A stretch of 64,000 nucleotides of DNA from Lentzea atacamensis (GCF_003269295.1 NZ_QLTT01000010.1:57958-121957); one strand, 5' to 3'. Shown: positions 8,212-16,561, counted from the stretch's first letter. Notes: a model not told the origin generated them from the letters alone. Translations and numbers: made by a program.

Positions 8212-8523
8212 ATGGCATCAACGTTCGCCGTGCTGGCCGACCCGAGTCGCCGGGAGATCCTCGACCTGCTGCGTGAACGCGAGCGGCCGGTCGGCGACCT
8301 CGTCGACCGGCTGACACTGACCCAGCCGACCGTCTCGAAGCACCTCAAGGTGCTGCGCGAGGCCGGTCTGGTCGAGGTGCGCACCGACGCCCAGCGGCGC
8401 TGGTACCGGCTCGCCCCAGGCCCGCTGGCGGAGGTCGACGCCTGGCTCGCGCCCTACCGGCGGATGTGGGAGCAGAGCCTGGACGCGCTCGAACGACGAC
8501 TTGACGAGATCGAAGGGGACTGA
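8212..8523 (+). CDS. ArsR-family winged-helix repressor
   Basis: This 103-residue regulator has the SmtB/ArsR fold: STFAVLADPSRREILDLLRE, the recognition region LTQPTVSKHLKVLREAGLV and wing RTDAQRRWYRLAPG. It lacks the cysteine metal sites of ArsR/SmtB metal sensors and belongs to the subgroup paired with SRPBCC proteins. ATG 8212 follows TATATT (8200-8205) by 6 nt, so the transcript is probably leaderless; an in-frame ATG at 8194 would lie inside the promoter. The SRPBCC gene follows 3 bp after the stop. Confidence 0.88.
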   Translation: MASTFAVLADPSRREILDLLRERERPVGDLVDRLTLTQPTVSKHLKVLREAGLVEVRTDAQRRWYRLAPGPLAEVDAWLAPYRRMWEQSLDALERRLDEIEGD

Positions 8524-8526
8524 CCC

Positions 8527-9594
8527 GTGGACGCCGAACTGCAGATGATCGAGGGCAAGCCCGTCCTGCGCTTCGAGCGCAGGCTGCGGCACTCGCCGGA
8601 GAAGGTCTGGCGGGTGGTCACGGAGCCGGGCGAGATGAAGCACTGGTTCCCGGCGGAGGTCGAGATCGACGGCCGGACGATGCGCTTCACGTTCCCGGAC
8701 GCGGCCCCTGTCGACGCCGACGGTGGCGAGGGCGAGCTGCTCGAGTCCGACCCGCCGAAGGTCTTCGCGTTCCGCTGGATCAACGACGTGCTGCGCTTCG
8801 AGATCCTGCCGCGCGAGGACGGCTGCCTGCTGGTCTTCACCGCCGTGGTCACCAACAAGCTCTCCGTCGGCCGCGACGCGCCCGGCTGGACCACCTGCCT
8901 GGACGCACTGGTCGCCCACGCCGACGGCAGGAAGTTCGAGCCACCGACGGACTGGCTGCCGCGCATCGAGCACTACATCGCCAAGTTCGGCCTGGACGAG
9001 GGCACCGACGGGCCCGACGGCGTGCTGTTCGTCCGCGACCTGGTCTGGAAGCCGCTCGACGAGGTCTGGCAGCTGCTCACCGAGGGCACCGAGAACGAGG
9101 TTCCGGTGCGCGCCGCCCACCCCGGTCTCACGCCGGGCAGGATCACGCGGTCCGAGGCGCCGCGCCTGCTGGAGTTCGAGTGGCTCCAGGACGGTGCACC
9201 GAAGGGCGTCGTGCGCTGGGAGTTCGAGCACATCCCGTTGCAGGGCACCACTGTCACGCTGTTCCAGGAGAACGCCCACGGTCCAGAGGCCCTCGCCGCG
9301 TGGCACGTGCACCTGGAGTTGTTCTTCGCCGCCACGCAGGGCGAGATCCGCTGCCCGTGGCCGAAGGGAGCGGGAGGACGAACTGACGAAGCGCTACGCC
9401 GAGCGCTGAAGAGCGAAACCGGCGCGGCCGCTGGGGAGAACGGCCGCGCCAACAGGTGTCACTCGTGCTGCACGCGATCGACGAGCCGGGCCCAATCCGG
9501 CGCAGAGCGGCCCAGCCGCCTCGGCGCCGTCGACTCGTGCTCGAGCACCGCACGCCGCCGATCCCCCGGATCCGGCGCGAGGGCTTCGAGCTGA
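8527..9594 (+). CDS. SRPBCC (AHSA1-type) protein with frameshifted 3' end
   Basis: Two START-like AHSA1 lobes are visible, residues 1-155 (FERRLRHSPEKVWRVVTEPGEMKHWFPAEVEIDGRTM) and 160-280. The hydrophobic cavity of this family binds small ligands; the adjacent ArsR regulator presumably controls it. An extra G at about 9363-9365 (AAGGGAG for AAGGAG) shifts the frame after RCPWPK. Without it the protein would end EREDELTKRYAER at TGA 9407-9409, the expected family ending. As printed, the frame runs to 9594 and its last 60 codons are antisense to the next gene, so they are very likely artefactual. Confidence 0.8.
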   Translation: MDAELQMIEGKPVLRFERRLRHSPEKVWRVVTEPGEMKHWFPAEVEIDGRTMRFTFPDAAPVDADGGEGELLESDPPKVFAFRWINDVLRFEILPREDGCLLVFTAVVTNKLSVGRDAPGWTTCLDALVAHADGRKFEPPTDWLPRIEHYIAKFGLDEGTDGPDGVLFVRDLVWKPLDEVWQLLTEGTENEVPVRAAHPGLTPGRITRSEAPRLLEFEWLQDGAPKGVVRWEFEHIPLQGTTVTLFQENAHGPEALAAWHVHLELFFAATQGEIRCPWPKGAGGRTDEALRRALKSETGAAAGENGRANRCHSCCTRSTSRAQSGAERPSRLGAVDSCSSTARRRSPGSGARASS

Positions 9595-11045
9595 CCGAGG
9601 TCGGCGGCGGTGAGGGGAACGTCGGTCACCTGCGAGGCGTCGTACTTCGCGATCGTCCACCAGCACATGTCGGCGGCGTAGTCGCAGCCGAGCCTGCGGA
9701 ACGACTCCTCCGCGGCGATGAGATCGCGCACCGCCGCGGCTCTCTTCCTGGTGGCGAGCATGAGGTCGGCCCGCACCTGCCGGGCCCTCGCCACAACCTC
9801 GGGGAAGTCCGCCGTGGCGATAACGGCCGTGGCCAGCTTCTTGCCCTCGTCGTACCTCTTGTCCGCGAGGCACAGCCGGGCCTGGAGCACGGTGACCCAG
9901 TGGTACGGCTCCGTACCAGGAGTCAGCAGTTTCTCGGCCTCCTGGGCTCGTCGCACCGCTGCGTCGAGCAGGTCGCGTTCACCCGTCTCGTCGTACCGCA
10001 GCAACTGCATCTCGGCGTGCAGCGAGGCGCACACCCCGAGCTCCTCGCTCGCCGGCCCACCGATCGAGCGGAACAGCGTCTTGGCGACCATGAGCAGGTG
10101 TTCGCACTTGGCCAGGTAGTGCGCGCGGTCCTGCCCCCGCCCCGCTGCCGCGATGTGCAGCGCAACCCGTGCCTGGGCACGTTTCCCGCGCGCGACCGTC
10201 TTCAGATCGCGGCATTTCTCCGCGATCAGCGTCCCGTCCTCGGCCACCGAGACCGCCAGGCTGAAGCGGCGCTCGCGGAGCAGGTGCCAGGACTGCCCGG
10301 CGATGAGCACTTTCGCCTCAAGCTCCCCCTTGCCCTTCAGCGGCGGCATCGACGACAACGTCCGCAGGCACAGCTCGGACAAACGCCGGACCAGCCGCAC
10401 GTCCCCGTGTGCCTTGGCCACGGCCACCACCGACTCGAACGCCCAGACCAGTTCGAAATCGCCAGTGCCGCGCTCCGCCAGTTCCTGCGCCAGCGCGTGG
10501 GCATGATCTGAGAAGGGCGGCAGGGCCTGCAGGGCGCTCAGGATCGTGCGGGTGTGCCGTACCCCCTCACCTTCCGTCACCGCGGACGGTGCGTCTCCGT
10601 TCTGCCCCTCGAGTGCTCTGAGACTCCGCACCAGTTCCTCCTCACCGCTGCGAGTGCCCGGATCGAACGAGTGAGCCACCAGCTGCTGGAGCACGGCCGG
10701 CAGTGAGTTCATCTCGATACCCGGCGGCACGACCACCACAACGCCACACCCGTTCGCGCTGTCGTGGTGGTAGAGCTTCTGGCGAATCAGGCCCAACTCG
10801 TAGCGCACCCCGCGGCGCTCAACGAAGTCGTTGGACAGCAACGCTTTCAGGTAGGCTGGCGACACGATGACCACCACGATCCGGTCCCGGACAGCGGTTT
10901 CCATCCAGGCCTGAATGGACATCGGGTGGATGGCGCTCAGATCAGCGTCCCAGAGCACGTCGAAAGTGTGCTCTCGCAACACGTCGACCACCGCGGCCGC
11001 GGCGGGACGTCCATCGCTACAGCTGTAGCTAACGAATATGGCCAT
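9459..11045 (-). CDS. SEFIR/TIR-like domain protein with helical-repeat C-terminus
   Basis: This 528-residue protein starts with a SEFIR domain (residues 1 to about 150; IFVSYSCSDG, VVDVLREHTFDVLWDADL, MSIQAWMETAVRDRIVVVIVSPAYLKA, GLIRQKLY), a relative of TIR. In bacteria such domains are found in immune and NAD-degrading effectors; whether this one is catalytic is unknown. Residues 180-528 are predicted all-helical with TPR-like pairs. ATG 11045 is preceded by GGGAGAGG; longer in-frame starts extend into non-conserved sequence. The adjacent XRE/DUF397 pair lies upstream on the same strand behind a terminator. Confidence 0.75.
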   Translation of the reverse strand: MAIFVSYSCSDGRPAAAAVVDVLREHTFDVLWDADLSAIHPMSIQAWMETAVRDRIVVVIVSPAYLKALLSNDFVERRGVRYELGLIRQKLYHHDSANGCGVVVVVPPGIEMNSLPAVLQQLVAHSFDPGTRSGEEELVRSLRALEGQNGDAPSAVTEGEGVRHTRTILSALQALPPFSDHAHALAQELAERGTGDFELVWAFESVVAVAKAHGDVRLVRRLSELCLRTLSSMPPLKGKGELEAKVLIAGQSWHLLRERRFSLAVSVAEDGTLIAEKCRDLKTVARGKRAQARVALHIAAAGRGQDRAHYLAKCEHLLMVAKTLFRSIGGPASEELGVCASLHAEMQLLRYDETGERDLLDAAVRRAQEAEKLLTPGTEPYHWVTVLQARLCLADKRYDEGKKLATAVIATADFPEVVARARQVRADLMLATRKRAAAVRDLIAAEESFRRLGCDYAADMCWWTIAKYDASQVTDVPLTAADLGQLEALAPDPGDRRRAVLEHESTAPRRLGRSAPDWARLVDRVQHE

Positions 11046-11298
11046 CGCAGCGGCCTCTCCCGTCACAGGCACGGGGAACGAGGGGCTGGATGAGCTTTCT
11101 GGTGCTGTTGAACATGGTGCGCCTCCAGGGGTGGGGTCGGCGAACAGATCCGGCTGGATCGGTGCGGCGAGGACCACAGGACCAATCACCTGAACGGGAC
11201 CTGGATGGCGGCACTCATCAGGGGTCGAACGTCATACGCTGACGGACGGCGACATCGCCTCGCCTCACTGGACTTGGGGTTCGGTTGCGGTTGCCACC
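11046..11298. other. Intergenic region before the SEFIR gene
   Basis: About 250 bp upstream of the SEFIR gene holds its Shine-Dalgarno sequence (GGGAGAGG, minus strand) and presumably its promoter. No further ORF with convincing codon bias and no clear -35/-10 pair was found. Confidence 0.4.
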
Positions 11299-11330
11299 GG
11301 GCGGGCGGCTGTTGGCGCAGCCACCCGCCC
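11299..11330 (-). terminator. Hairpin terminator after the XRE gene
   Basis: A 13-bp stem with one mismatch (11299-11311 and 11318-11330, loop TTGGCG) follows the XRE stop codon by 11 bp. There is no T-tract, which is common for actinomycete terminators. Confidence 0.65.
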
Positions 11331-11341
11331 TGTCACATCGG

Positions 11342-12220
11342 TCAATGTCCTCCCAGTTCTGCCAGTCGTCGGTCGATCACGTTCGGGGTCTCGTTCGCGG
11401 GCAGAGCGAACTTCTCCAGCTGGTAGAAGTAGTTCAGGAACTCCTTGAGCTCCGGCCCCGCGGTGAGCAGCGCGTCCTTGTACGGCTGCTCGATCAGCAG
11501 AGCGAAGTCCTCCTCGCCCTCGGAAAATTCGAGGATGGAGAACGAGCTCTTCATCGCCGGGTGGAAGCCCGCGGAGAACGGCAGGATCTGGATCGTCACG
11601 TGCGGCAGTGCGGCGACCTCCTTGATCCTCAGCAGCTGGCGCCGCATGATGTCCTCGCTGCCGATCACCCGGTGCAGCACGGCTTCGTCCATGATGATGA
11701 AGATCTCGGGACCATCCGGCTCCAAGACCACCTGGCGGTGCAGGCGGATCTCGACGCCGCGCGCGACGCTCTCCTCGCTTTGGGCGTTGGCCCCGACCAG
11801 GACGCGTGCGTAGTCCGAGATCTGGACCAAACCGGGGATGACGTTCAGCTGACACTGCCGGACTCGAATGGCCGAGGTCTCCAGCTCCACGAACTTCGCG
11901 AACTGCTCGGTGAAGAAGCCCTTGTACTTGTCCATCCACGCCGAACGCGAGCGTTTGATGGCTCTGGCCAGGCCGACGAGCTCGTCAACGCGCTCTTTGT
12001 CCGTCACCCCGTAGTGCAGCAGGAGGGCTTGGACGTCGGTGACCGAGATCTTGTTCTCGCCCTTCTCGACCCTGATGAGCTTCGACACGGACCAGTCAAG
12101 CGCGTCCGCGACCGCCTGCTGGGTGAGGCCAAGATCGTCCCTCGTCTGCTTCAGCTCGCCGAGCAGGCGTTTCTGCAGAACAACGGGACTGTCCACGGTG
12201 GGCAACACGTCTCCCTTCAT
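11342..12220 (-). CDS. XRE regulator with DUF5753 domain (WhiJ-like)
   Basis: This 292-residue regulator has an HTH (QTRDDLGLTQQAVADALDWS then KLIRVEKGENKISV, residues 22-68) and a C-terminal DUF5753 domain (VIPGLVQISDYARVLVG, VEIRLHRQVVL, ALPHVTIQILPF). The family pairs with small DUF397 proteins and affects development in Streptomyces; databases also label it Scr1-type antitoxin-like. The promoter TTGACT-17-TATGTG lies at 12275-12247, and a perfect palindrome spans the start codon, so autoregulation is likely. ATG 12220 has no good Shine-Dalgarno sequence. Confidence 0.9.
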   Translation of the reverse strand: MKGDVLPTVDSPVVLQKRLLGELKQTRDDLGLTQQAVADALDWSVSKLIRVEKGENKISVTDVQALLLHYGVTDKERVDELVGLARAIKRSRSAWMDKYKGFFTEQFAKFVELETSAIRVRQCQLNVIPGLVQISDYARVLVGANAQSEESVARGVEIRLHRQVVLEPDGPEIFIIMDEAVLHRVIGSEDIMRRQLLRIKEVAALPHVTIQILPFSAGFHPAMKSSFSILEFSEGEEDFALLIEQPYKDALLTAGPELKEFLNYFYQLEKFALPANETPNVIDRRLAELGGH

Positions 12221-12238
12221 TCTGCTACATAGCAGAAT
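12219..12238. promoter_or_regulatory. Palindromic operator at the XRE start
   Basis: ATTCTGCTACATAGCAGAAT has perfect 9-bp arms around a CA spacer and covers the region from the expected transcription start to the start codon. A half-site TAGCAGAA recurs at 12288-12295 just upstream of the -35 box. The pattern suggests repression by the XRE protein itself. Confidence 0.65.
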
Positions 12239-12246
12239 GGTACCTG

Positions 12247-12275
12247 CACATAGCGTAGTCGCGTAGTGCAGTCAA
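12247..12275 (-). promoter_or_regulatory. Sigma-A type promoter of the XRE gene
   Basis: TTGACT (12275-12270) and TATGTG (12252-12247) are separated by 17 bp on the minus strand, 27 bp before the start codon of the XRE gene. It is the best -35/-10 pair in the surrounding 400 bp. Confidence 0.65.
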
Positions 12276-12375
12276 CTGTTTGGCGGATAGCAGAAGGAGA
12301 GCTATCAAAGACGGGGTCAAATGAAGAGATGACACGCCGGTGATCGAGACATCACCCGTCGATCGGGTAATGCCG

Positions 12376-12549
12376 TCAGACCAGGGTGGCCAAGAACGCG
12401 AGCCAGCTCACGAGCGGCACCGCGAGCCGGGTACCGGCATCCTTGGAGTCTCGAACCCACACGGTGGTGCCGTCACTCGCACACTCAAGGCAATTCGAAC
12501 CGGTCGAACCGCTGTACGAACTGCGGATCCACCTGAACTCTGCCGCCAT
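12376..12549 (-). CDS. DUF397 small protein
   Basis: This 57-residue protein carries the DUF397 signature FRWIRSSYSGSTGSNCLECA followed by VWVRDSKD and the hydrophobic end WLAFLATL. Members work with XRE/DUF5753 regulators, either as partner or as the modulated component. Here it is upstream of its regulator by 155 bp rather than directly downstream, the usual order, and the XRE gene has its own promoter in the gap. GAGGAGG lies 7 nt before ATG 12549. Confidence 0.85.
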   Translation of the reverse strand: MAAEFRWIRSSYSGSTGSNCLECASDGTTVWVRDSKDAGTRLAVPLVSWLAFLATLV

Positions 12550-12776
12550 CGTCGTCCTCCTCGCACGGTCCCCGACCACAACCGCCGCGTTCGGCCCGGT
12601 TCCCCCGTGCGCCCCGGAAGAGGGGCGGAGGGAACGCCTCCGGCCCGACGAGGCCCACATCTGAGGGTAAATCGGCGAAGTTGATCCCCACACCGCCAGA
12701 GGTGCGCCACCCAGTAGACAGAAAGGGGTCATTTCGATGACATAGCAGGCCCAAAACCTGTTGGCATCACATGGAA

Positions 12777-13613
12777 TCAGAGCGTGGCGAGCCGGTCAAC
12801 GCCGAGACCGGTGATCAGCAGCCGCTCCTTGCGGTTGCCCGTCAGCCGTTGCGTCCAGTCGGCGAACCCGCCGTCGCCGATCTCCACGCCGTCGCGGAAA
12901 ACCTTGTAGCACAAGCCTTTGTAGTACCCGGTGCGCCGCGACGGGTCCGCGGGCAGGTCACCGCGCACCACCTCGAACCGGGGATCCAGCACCGTCACCC
13001 GCACCTCGACGTCCCCGCACGCCTCACGCAGGAACTCGACGTGTTCCTGAAAGTGCTGTCGCTCAAAGGCGAGCGACCCCCGGTCACGTCCGGCGGACAC
13101 CGCGGCGAACAACGTGAAGTGCGCGAACCGGCCCGCGCCCTCGAACAGCTGCGCGCGCACCACCCGCTGCACCGCGGCGAGCCGCACGTCCTCACCCGAA
13201 GCCTGCCTGCGCACCGCGGCTTCAAGCGCCAGCGCGTTGGTCGTGTCGGCCGCGACCTCGGTGCCGCGGATCGTCGTCAGGACGTTGTTCTGGTCCATCT
13301 CGGCGACCGCGGAACACGTCCCGAGCGGCACCACCGGCGCGAGTCCCAGCACCTCGAACGACGAGGGCAGCGCGTCCAGCAGCCGGTCCTCCGCCGCCCG
13401 CAGCACGCCGAACGGCACCGCGGCCGGCGCCACGAAGCGGTCGGACCGGTACTGCCGCAGCACATTCGGCCCGGACAACGCACTCGCACGACGCCGCATC
13501 AGTTCGAGCAGCACGCTGGTGAGGTCGCTACCGCGCAACCGCGCCAGCCGCTCCAACGCCTCCTCGCCACCCAACGACCGCAGCACCCGCGTCAAGAGAG
13601 CCATGTTCACCAT
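12777..13613 (-). CDS. Conserved protein of unknown function
   Basis: This protein of about 278 residues is not assigned to a family with confidence. It has an N-terminal helical part (LLTRVLRSLGGEEALERLARL), a central LGLAPVVPLGTCSAVAEMDQNN segment, the basic ALEAAVRRQ helix and a C-terminal GYYKGLCYKVF... GDGGFADWTQRL stretch. The last recalls the YYTG motif region of class II HisRS/HisZ proteins, which is a suggestion only. Starts at 13643, 13613 or 13604 are possible; 13613 is an arbitrary middle choice. It is divergent from the methyltransferase fusion. Confidence 0.6.
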   Translation of the reverse strand: MVNMALLTRVLRSLGGEEALERLARLRGSDLTSVLLELMRRRASALSGPNVLRQYRSDRFVAPAAVPFGVLRAAEDRLLDALPSSFEVLGLAPVVPLGTCSAVAEMDQNNVLTTIRGTEVAADTTNALALEAAVRRQASGEDVRLAAVQRVVRAQLFEGAGRFAHFTLFAAVSAGRDRGSLAFERQHFQEHVEFLREACGDVEVRVTVLDPRFEVVRGDLPADPSRRTGYYKGLCYKVFRDGVEIGDGGFADWTQRLTGNRKERLLITGLGVDRLATL

Positions 13614-13678
13614 GATCCGCACAACGGCCAGTGGATTTCGCAAGCGCCGCGGTGGATCACCTGACTAGGGTCGCGGGC

Positions 13679-14797
13679 ATGACCCGCGATCTCGGCGACG
13701 CCACCCGTTTCCTGCCCGGCGAGCTCGTCGTGGGCACGGACGCACGGATCCGGTTCGCCGACCGCGTCGAGATGATCCACCCGTGGGACGGCAGGGTGTT
13801 CTTCTCGGTCGAGATCACCGCTCCCCGGTTCGGCGCACGCCTCGACCGCGTCACCACCTTCGCGGACGGGCAGGCGCTCGCGGACTTCCTGGCCTGCCGC
13901 GAGGACGGGGAGTGGGTCAGCCCGAACCGCGACCTCGCCGTCACGGCCGGCCGCGACGAGCTGACGTGGCGGATCCAGACCGCCGGGTGCCGGGCGGAGG
14001 TCACCACGATCTGGCCGGCGGACCTCGCCGATCAGCTGCGCGAGTTCCTGATCGACACCGGCACCGTGGACACCACGTCGATCAGCGAGGGCGGGCTGTG
14101 GGGACGGCGGGCGGCGCAACGGGCCGCGCTCGGCGCGAAGATGTCCCTGCCCGCCTGGCGAACCGCCGTCGCGCGCACGAAGATCAGCGAAGGCACGACA
14201 GTGCTCGACCTGGCGTGCGGCAGCGGTGAGTTCTGCGCTCTGGCAACGGAAGCAGGCGCGAGAGCAACCGGGATCGACGCGTCGCACGAGATGATCGAGC
14301 TGGCCCGGCGCACCGCGCCCGAAGCCGAGTTCCACGTGTGGCCACTGGGGCGGTTGCCTTGGGACGACGGCACGTTCGACGTCGTCACGGCGTTCAACGC
14401 GCTGTTCTTCGCGGCGGACCCCGAAACCGCGTTCGCCGAGGCCGTCAGGGTCAGCAGGGACCACGTGGTCGTGTGCGACTGGCACCCGGAGCACCCGAGC
14501 GACATCCTCACCGTCGGGCGGGCCGTCCTGGGATCAGGCGGACGCAGGCGCGCGAAGATGCCGGAACCACAGGAAGAACTCGCGATCGACATTCCTCAGG
14601 ATCATCCCGACGAGGACACGATGCTGCGTGCCTTCCTGAGCACAGGCGGCTACCAGCGGCTCATCGAGAGCGAAGGTGAAGAAAGTGTCGCGGAGAAGAT
14701 CAGGATTGCGGCTGAACCGTTCCGGACCGCGGACGGCGGTTATCGGTTCGCGAACAAGTACCTGATGTCCATCTTCTGCAAGAACCCCAGAATGTGA
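13679..14797 (+). CDS. SAM-dependent methyltransferase with N-terminal DUF6228-like domain
   Basis: This 372-residue protein seems to be a fusion. Residues 1-135 (RVEMIHPWDGRVFFSVEI ... RVTTFADGQALADFLA) resemble the small DUF6228 family found alone in actinomycetes, while residues 140-372 are a class I methyltransferase with motif I VLDLACGSGEFCALA, motif II GIDASHEMIELA and TFDVVTAFNALFF. Substrate is unknown. TAGGGT (13666-13671) lies 7 nt before ATG 13679, consistent with a leaderless message; the longer ORF starting at 13631 is therefore rejected. Confidence 0.78.
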   Translation: MTRDLGDATRFLPGELVVGTDARIRFADRVEMIHPWDGRVFFSVEITAPRFGARLDRVTTFADGQALADFLACREDGEWVSPNRDLAVTAGRDELTWRIQTAGCRAEVTTIWPADLADQLREFLIDTGTVDTTSISEGGLWGRRAAQRAALGAKMSLPAWRTAVARTKISEGTTVLDLACGSGEFCALATEAGARATGIDASHEMIELARRTAPEAEFHVWPLGRLPWDDGTFDVVTAFNALFFAADPETAFAEAVRVSRDHVVVCDWHPEHPSDILTVGRAVLGSGGRRRAKMPEPQEELAIDIPQDHPDEDTMLRAFLSTGGYQRLIESEGEESVAEKIRIAAEPFRTADGGYRFANKYLMSIFCKNPRM

Positions 14798-14798
14798 A

Positions 14799-15014
14799 TC
14801 AAGCCGCGGCGAGGACCTCGTAGCCGGCTGTGGTGAGCGCTGCCGGCCCTGGACGTGCGCTGATCAGGCCCGCTGAGGTCAGGCGCAGGCCGACGAACTG
14901 GTCGGCGCAGCACAGGCCGTCGACGAGCAGTGAGCTTCCGGCGATCTCGCAACGGCCGTCGGCAACGGCTCTGAGAACCGCGCGGTCGCGGTGTGTGAGC
15001 GATGAGGCGGTCAT
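14799..15014 (-). CDS. Small winged-helix-like protein
   Basis: This 71-residue protein (LTHRDRAVLRAVADGRCEIA, GLRLTSAGLISARPG, ALTTAGYEVLAA) looks like a minimal winged-helix domain of a type common and uncharacterised in actinomycetes. AGGAGAAGAAG immediately precedes ATG 15014. It ends one base from the convergent methyltransferase stop. Confidence 0.7.
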   Translation of the reverse strand: MTASSLTHRDRAVLRAVADGRCEIAGSSLLVDGLCCADQFVGLRLTSAGLISARPGPAALTTAGYEVLAAA

Positions 15015-15042
15015 CTTCTTCTCCTAGCGGTAAAGCTTCTGC

Positions 15043-16104
15043 TTACTGATACGTCGAAGAAGAAGGCTTCGGTTCGACATCATCGCCGGAGAATTCCGCG
15101 CGTACCCCCAAAAGACGTACCGCACGGCCGTGTTCGAAGCGGTCCAGCACGGTCAGCGCGGCCTCCGCCAGATCGTCCGCGGACGACGTCGGCGCAGGCA
15201 GCTTCATCAAACGCACCTTCGTGAAGAAGGGCACGAAGCGCACCTTCACCCCCACCCGCACGACCGGGCGGCCCTCGGCGGCCACGTCCGCGGCCACCTG
15301 GCGGGCCAGCGCCACGACCTCGCGCCGGATGTCGTCGAGCGAGACGAGGTCCTGCTGATAGGTCTTCTCGCGGCTGCGGGACTTCACCACCCACGGCGTC
15401 GCGCTCACGACCGTGTCGCCCGCTCCCAGCGCCAGGGTCCGGTAGTACGGGCCCATCCGCGGGCCGAACCGCGCGGCCAGGGCGTCCGGTGACGCGGCTG
15501 CCAGGTCCGTCACCGTCGAGAAGCCGAGCTCGGCCAGCTTGCGCTCGGTCTTCGCGCCGATGCCCCACAACGCGGACGTCGGCCGGTGCCCCATCACCTC
15601 GACCCAGTTCGCACGGGTCAGCTGGAACACGCCGGCGGGCTTGCCGAAGTCGGTCGCGAGCTTGGCGCGCAGCTTGTTGTCGCCGATGCCGACCGAGCAG
15701 TGCAGCCCGGTCGACTCGAGCACCGCGGCCTGCAGCGACCGGGCCAGTTCGAAGGGATCGTCGACGCAGGCACCGACGAACGCCTCGTCCCAGCCCATCA
15801 CCTCGACGACGACCGGGAACGACCTCAGCACGGCCATCACGTCCGCCGACGCCGCCTCGTACAGGGCGTGGTCGGCAGGCAGGAACACAGCGTCGGGCAG
15901 CTTCTTGAACGCGGTCCGCAACGGCATCCCGGAGCGCACGCCGAACTCGCGCGCCTCGTAGGAGGCGGTGGCGACGACCGCGCGCTCGGTCGGATCGCCG
16001 TTGCCGCCGACGACCACGGGCCTGCCGCGCAGCGACGGATCGCGGAGGACCTCCACCGCCGCGATGAACTGGTCGAGGTCCACGTGCAGGACCCAGTCCG
16101 CCAT
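15043..16104 (-). CDS. dinB: DNA polymerase IV (Y family)
   Basis: This 353-residue translesion polymerase has the N-terminal catalytic aspartate in HVDLDQFIAAVE (D9) and the second acidic pair in GWDEAFVG near residue 107, then the thumb helix-hairpin-helix (LWGIGAKTERKLAELGFSTV) and the little-finger domain ending EFSGDDVEPKP. It inserts opposite lesions with low fidelity. No beta-clamp motif of the QLxLF type is obvious at the C-terminus. ATG 16104 is preceded at 7 nt by CATACT (16117-16112). The gene is divergent from a Nudix gene with only 10 bp between start codons. Confidence 0.9.
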   Translation of the reverse strand: MADWVLHVDLDQFIAAVEVLRDPSLRGRPVVVGGNGDPTERAVVATASYEAREFGVRSGMPLRTAFKKLPDAVFLPADHALYEAASADVMAVLRSFPVVVEVMGWDEAFVGACVDDPFELARSLQAAVLESTGLHCSVGIGDNKLRAKLATDFGKPAGVFQLTRANWVEVMGHRPTSALWGIGAKTERKLAELGFSTVTDLAAASPDALAARFGPRMGPYYRTLALGAGDTVVSATPWVVKSRSREKTYQQDLVSLDDIRREVVALARQVAADVAAEGRPVVRVGVKVRFVPFFTKVRLMKLPAPTSSADDLAEAALTVLDRFEHGRAVRLLGVRAEFSGDDVEPKPSSSTYQ

Positions 16105-16114
16105 GCTGGACAGT

Positions 16115-16561
16115 ATGAAACGGTCGGCGGGAATCCTGCTCTTCAGGCGAAACGAGCAGCTGGAGGTCCTTCTCGGGCACATGGGCGGCCCGTTCTGGGC
16201 CCGCAAGGACGCCGGCGCGTGGTCGGTGCCGAAGGGCGAGTACACCGACGACGAGACGCCGGAGGCGGCGGCGAGGCGAGAGTTCGAGGAAGAGCTCGGG
16301 CTCCCGGTGCCCGAGGGCGAGCTGATCCCGCTCGGCGAGGCCAAGGGCTCCGGCAAGGTCATCACGGTGTGGGCACTGGAGGGCGACCTGGATCCGGAGG
16401 CCGTCACGCCGGGCACGTTCGAGCTGGAGTGGCCGCCGAAGTCGGGTCAGCGCAAGACGTTCCCCGAGGTGGACCGGGTGCGGTGGTTCAGCGTGGAAGA
16501 GGCGAGCGCGAAGATCGTCTCCGCGCAACGCCCCTTCCTCGACCGGCTCAGCTCCAGATGA
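16115..16561 (+). CDS. Nudix hydrolase
   Basis: This 148-residue protein carries a full Nudix box, GEYTDDETPEAAARREFEEE followed by LGL, within a typical fold (SAGILLFRR, WSVPKGE). The family hydrolyses nucleoside diphosphates linked to another moiety; the length and the ending RVRWFSVEEASAKI match a diadenosine-polyphosphate/NTP-cleaning type often described as DUF-free NUDIX. The start ATG 16115 sits 10 bp from the divergent dinB start, so their promoters must overlap the opposite gene. The 3' end overlaps the next convergent gene by 14 bp. Confidence 0.85.
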   Translation: MKRSAGILLFRRNEQLEVLLGHMGGPFWARKDAGAWSVPKGEYTDDETPEAAARREFEEELGLPVPEGELIPLGEAKGSGKVITVWALEGDLDPEAVTPGTFELEWPPKSGQRKTFPEVDRVRWFSVEEASAKIVSAQRPFLDRLSSR

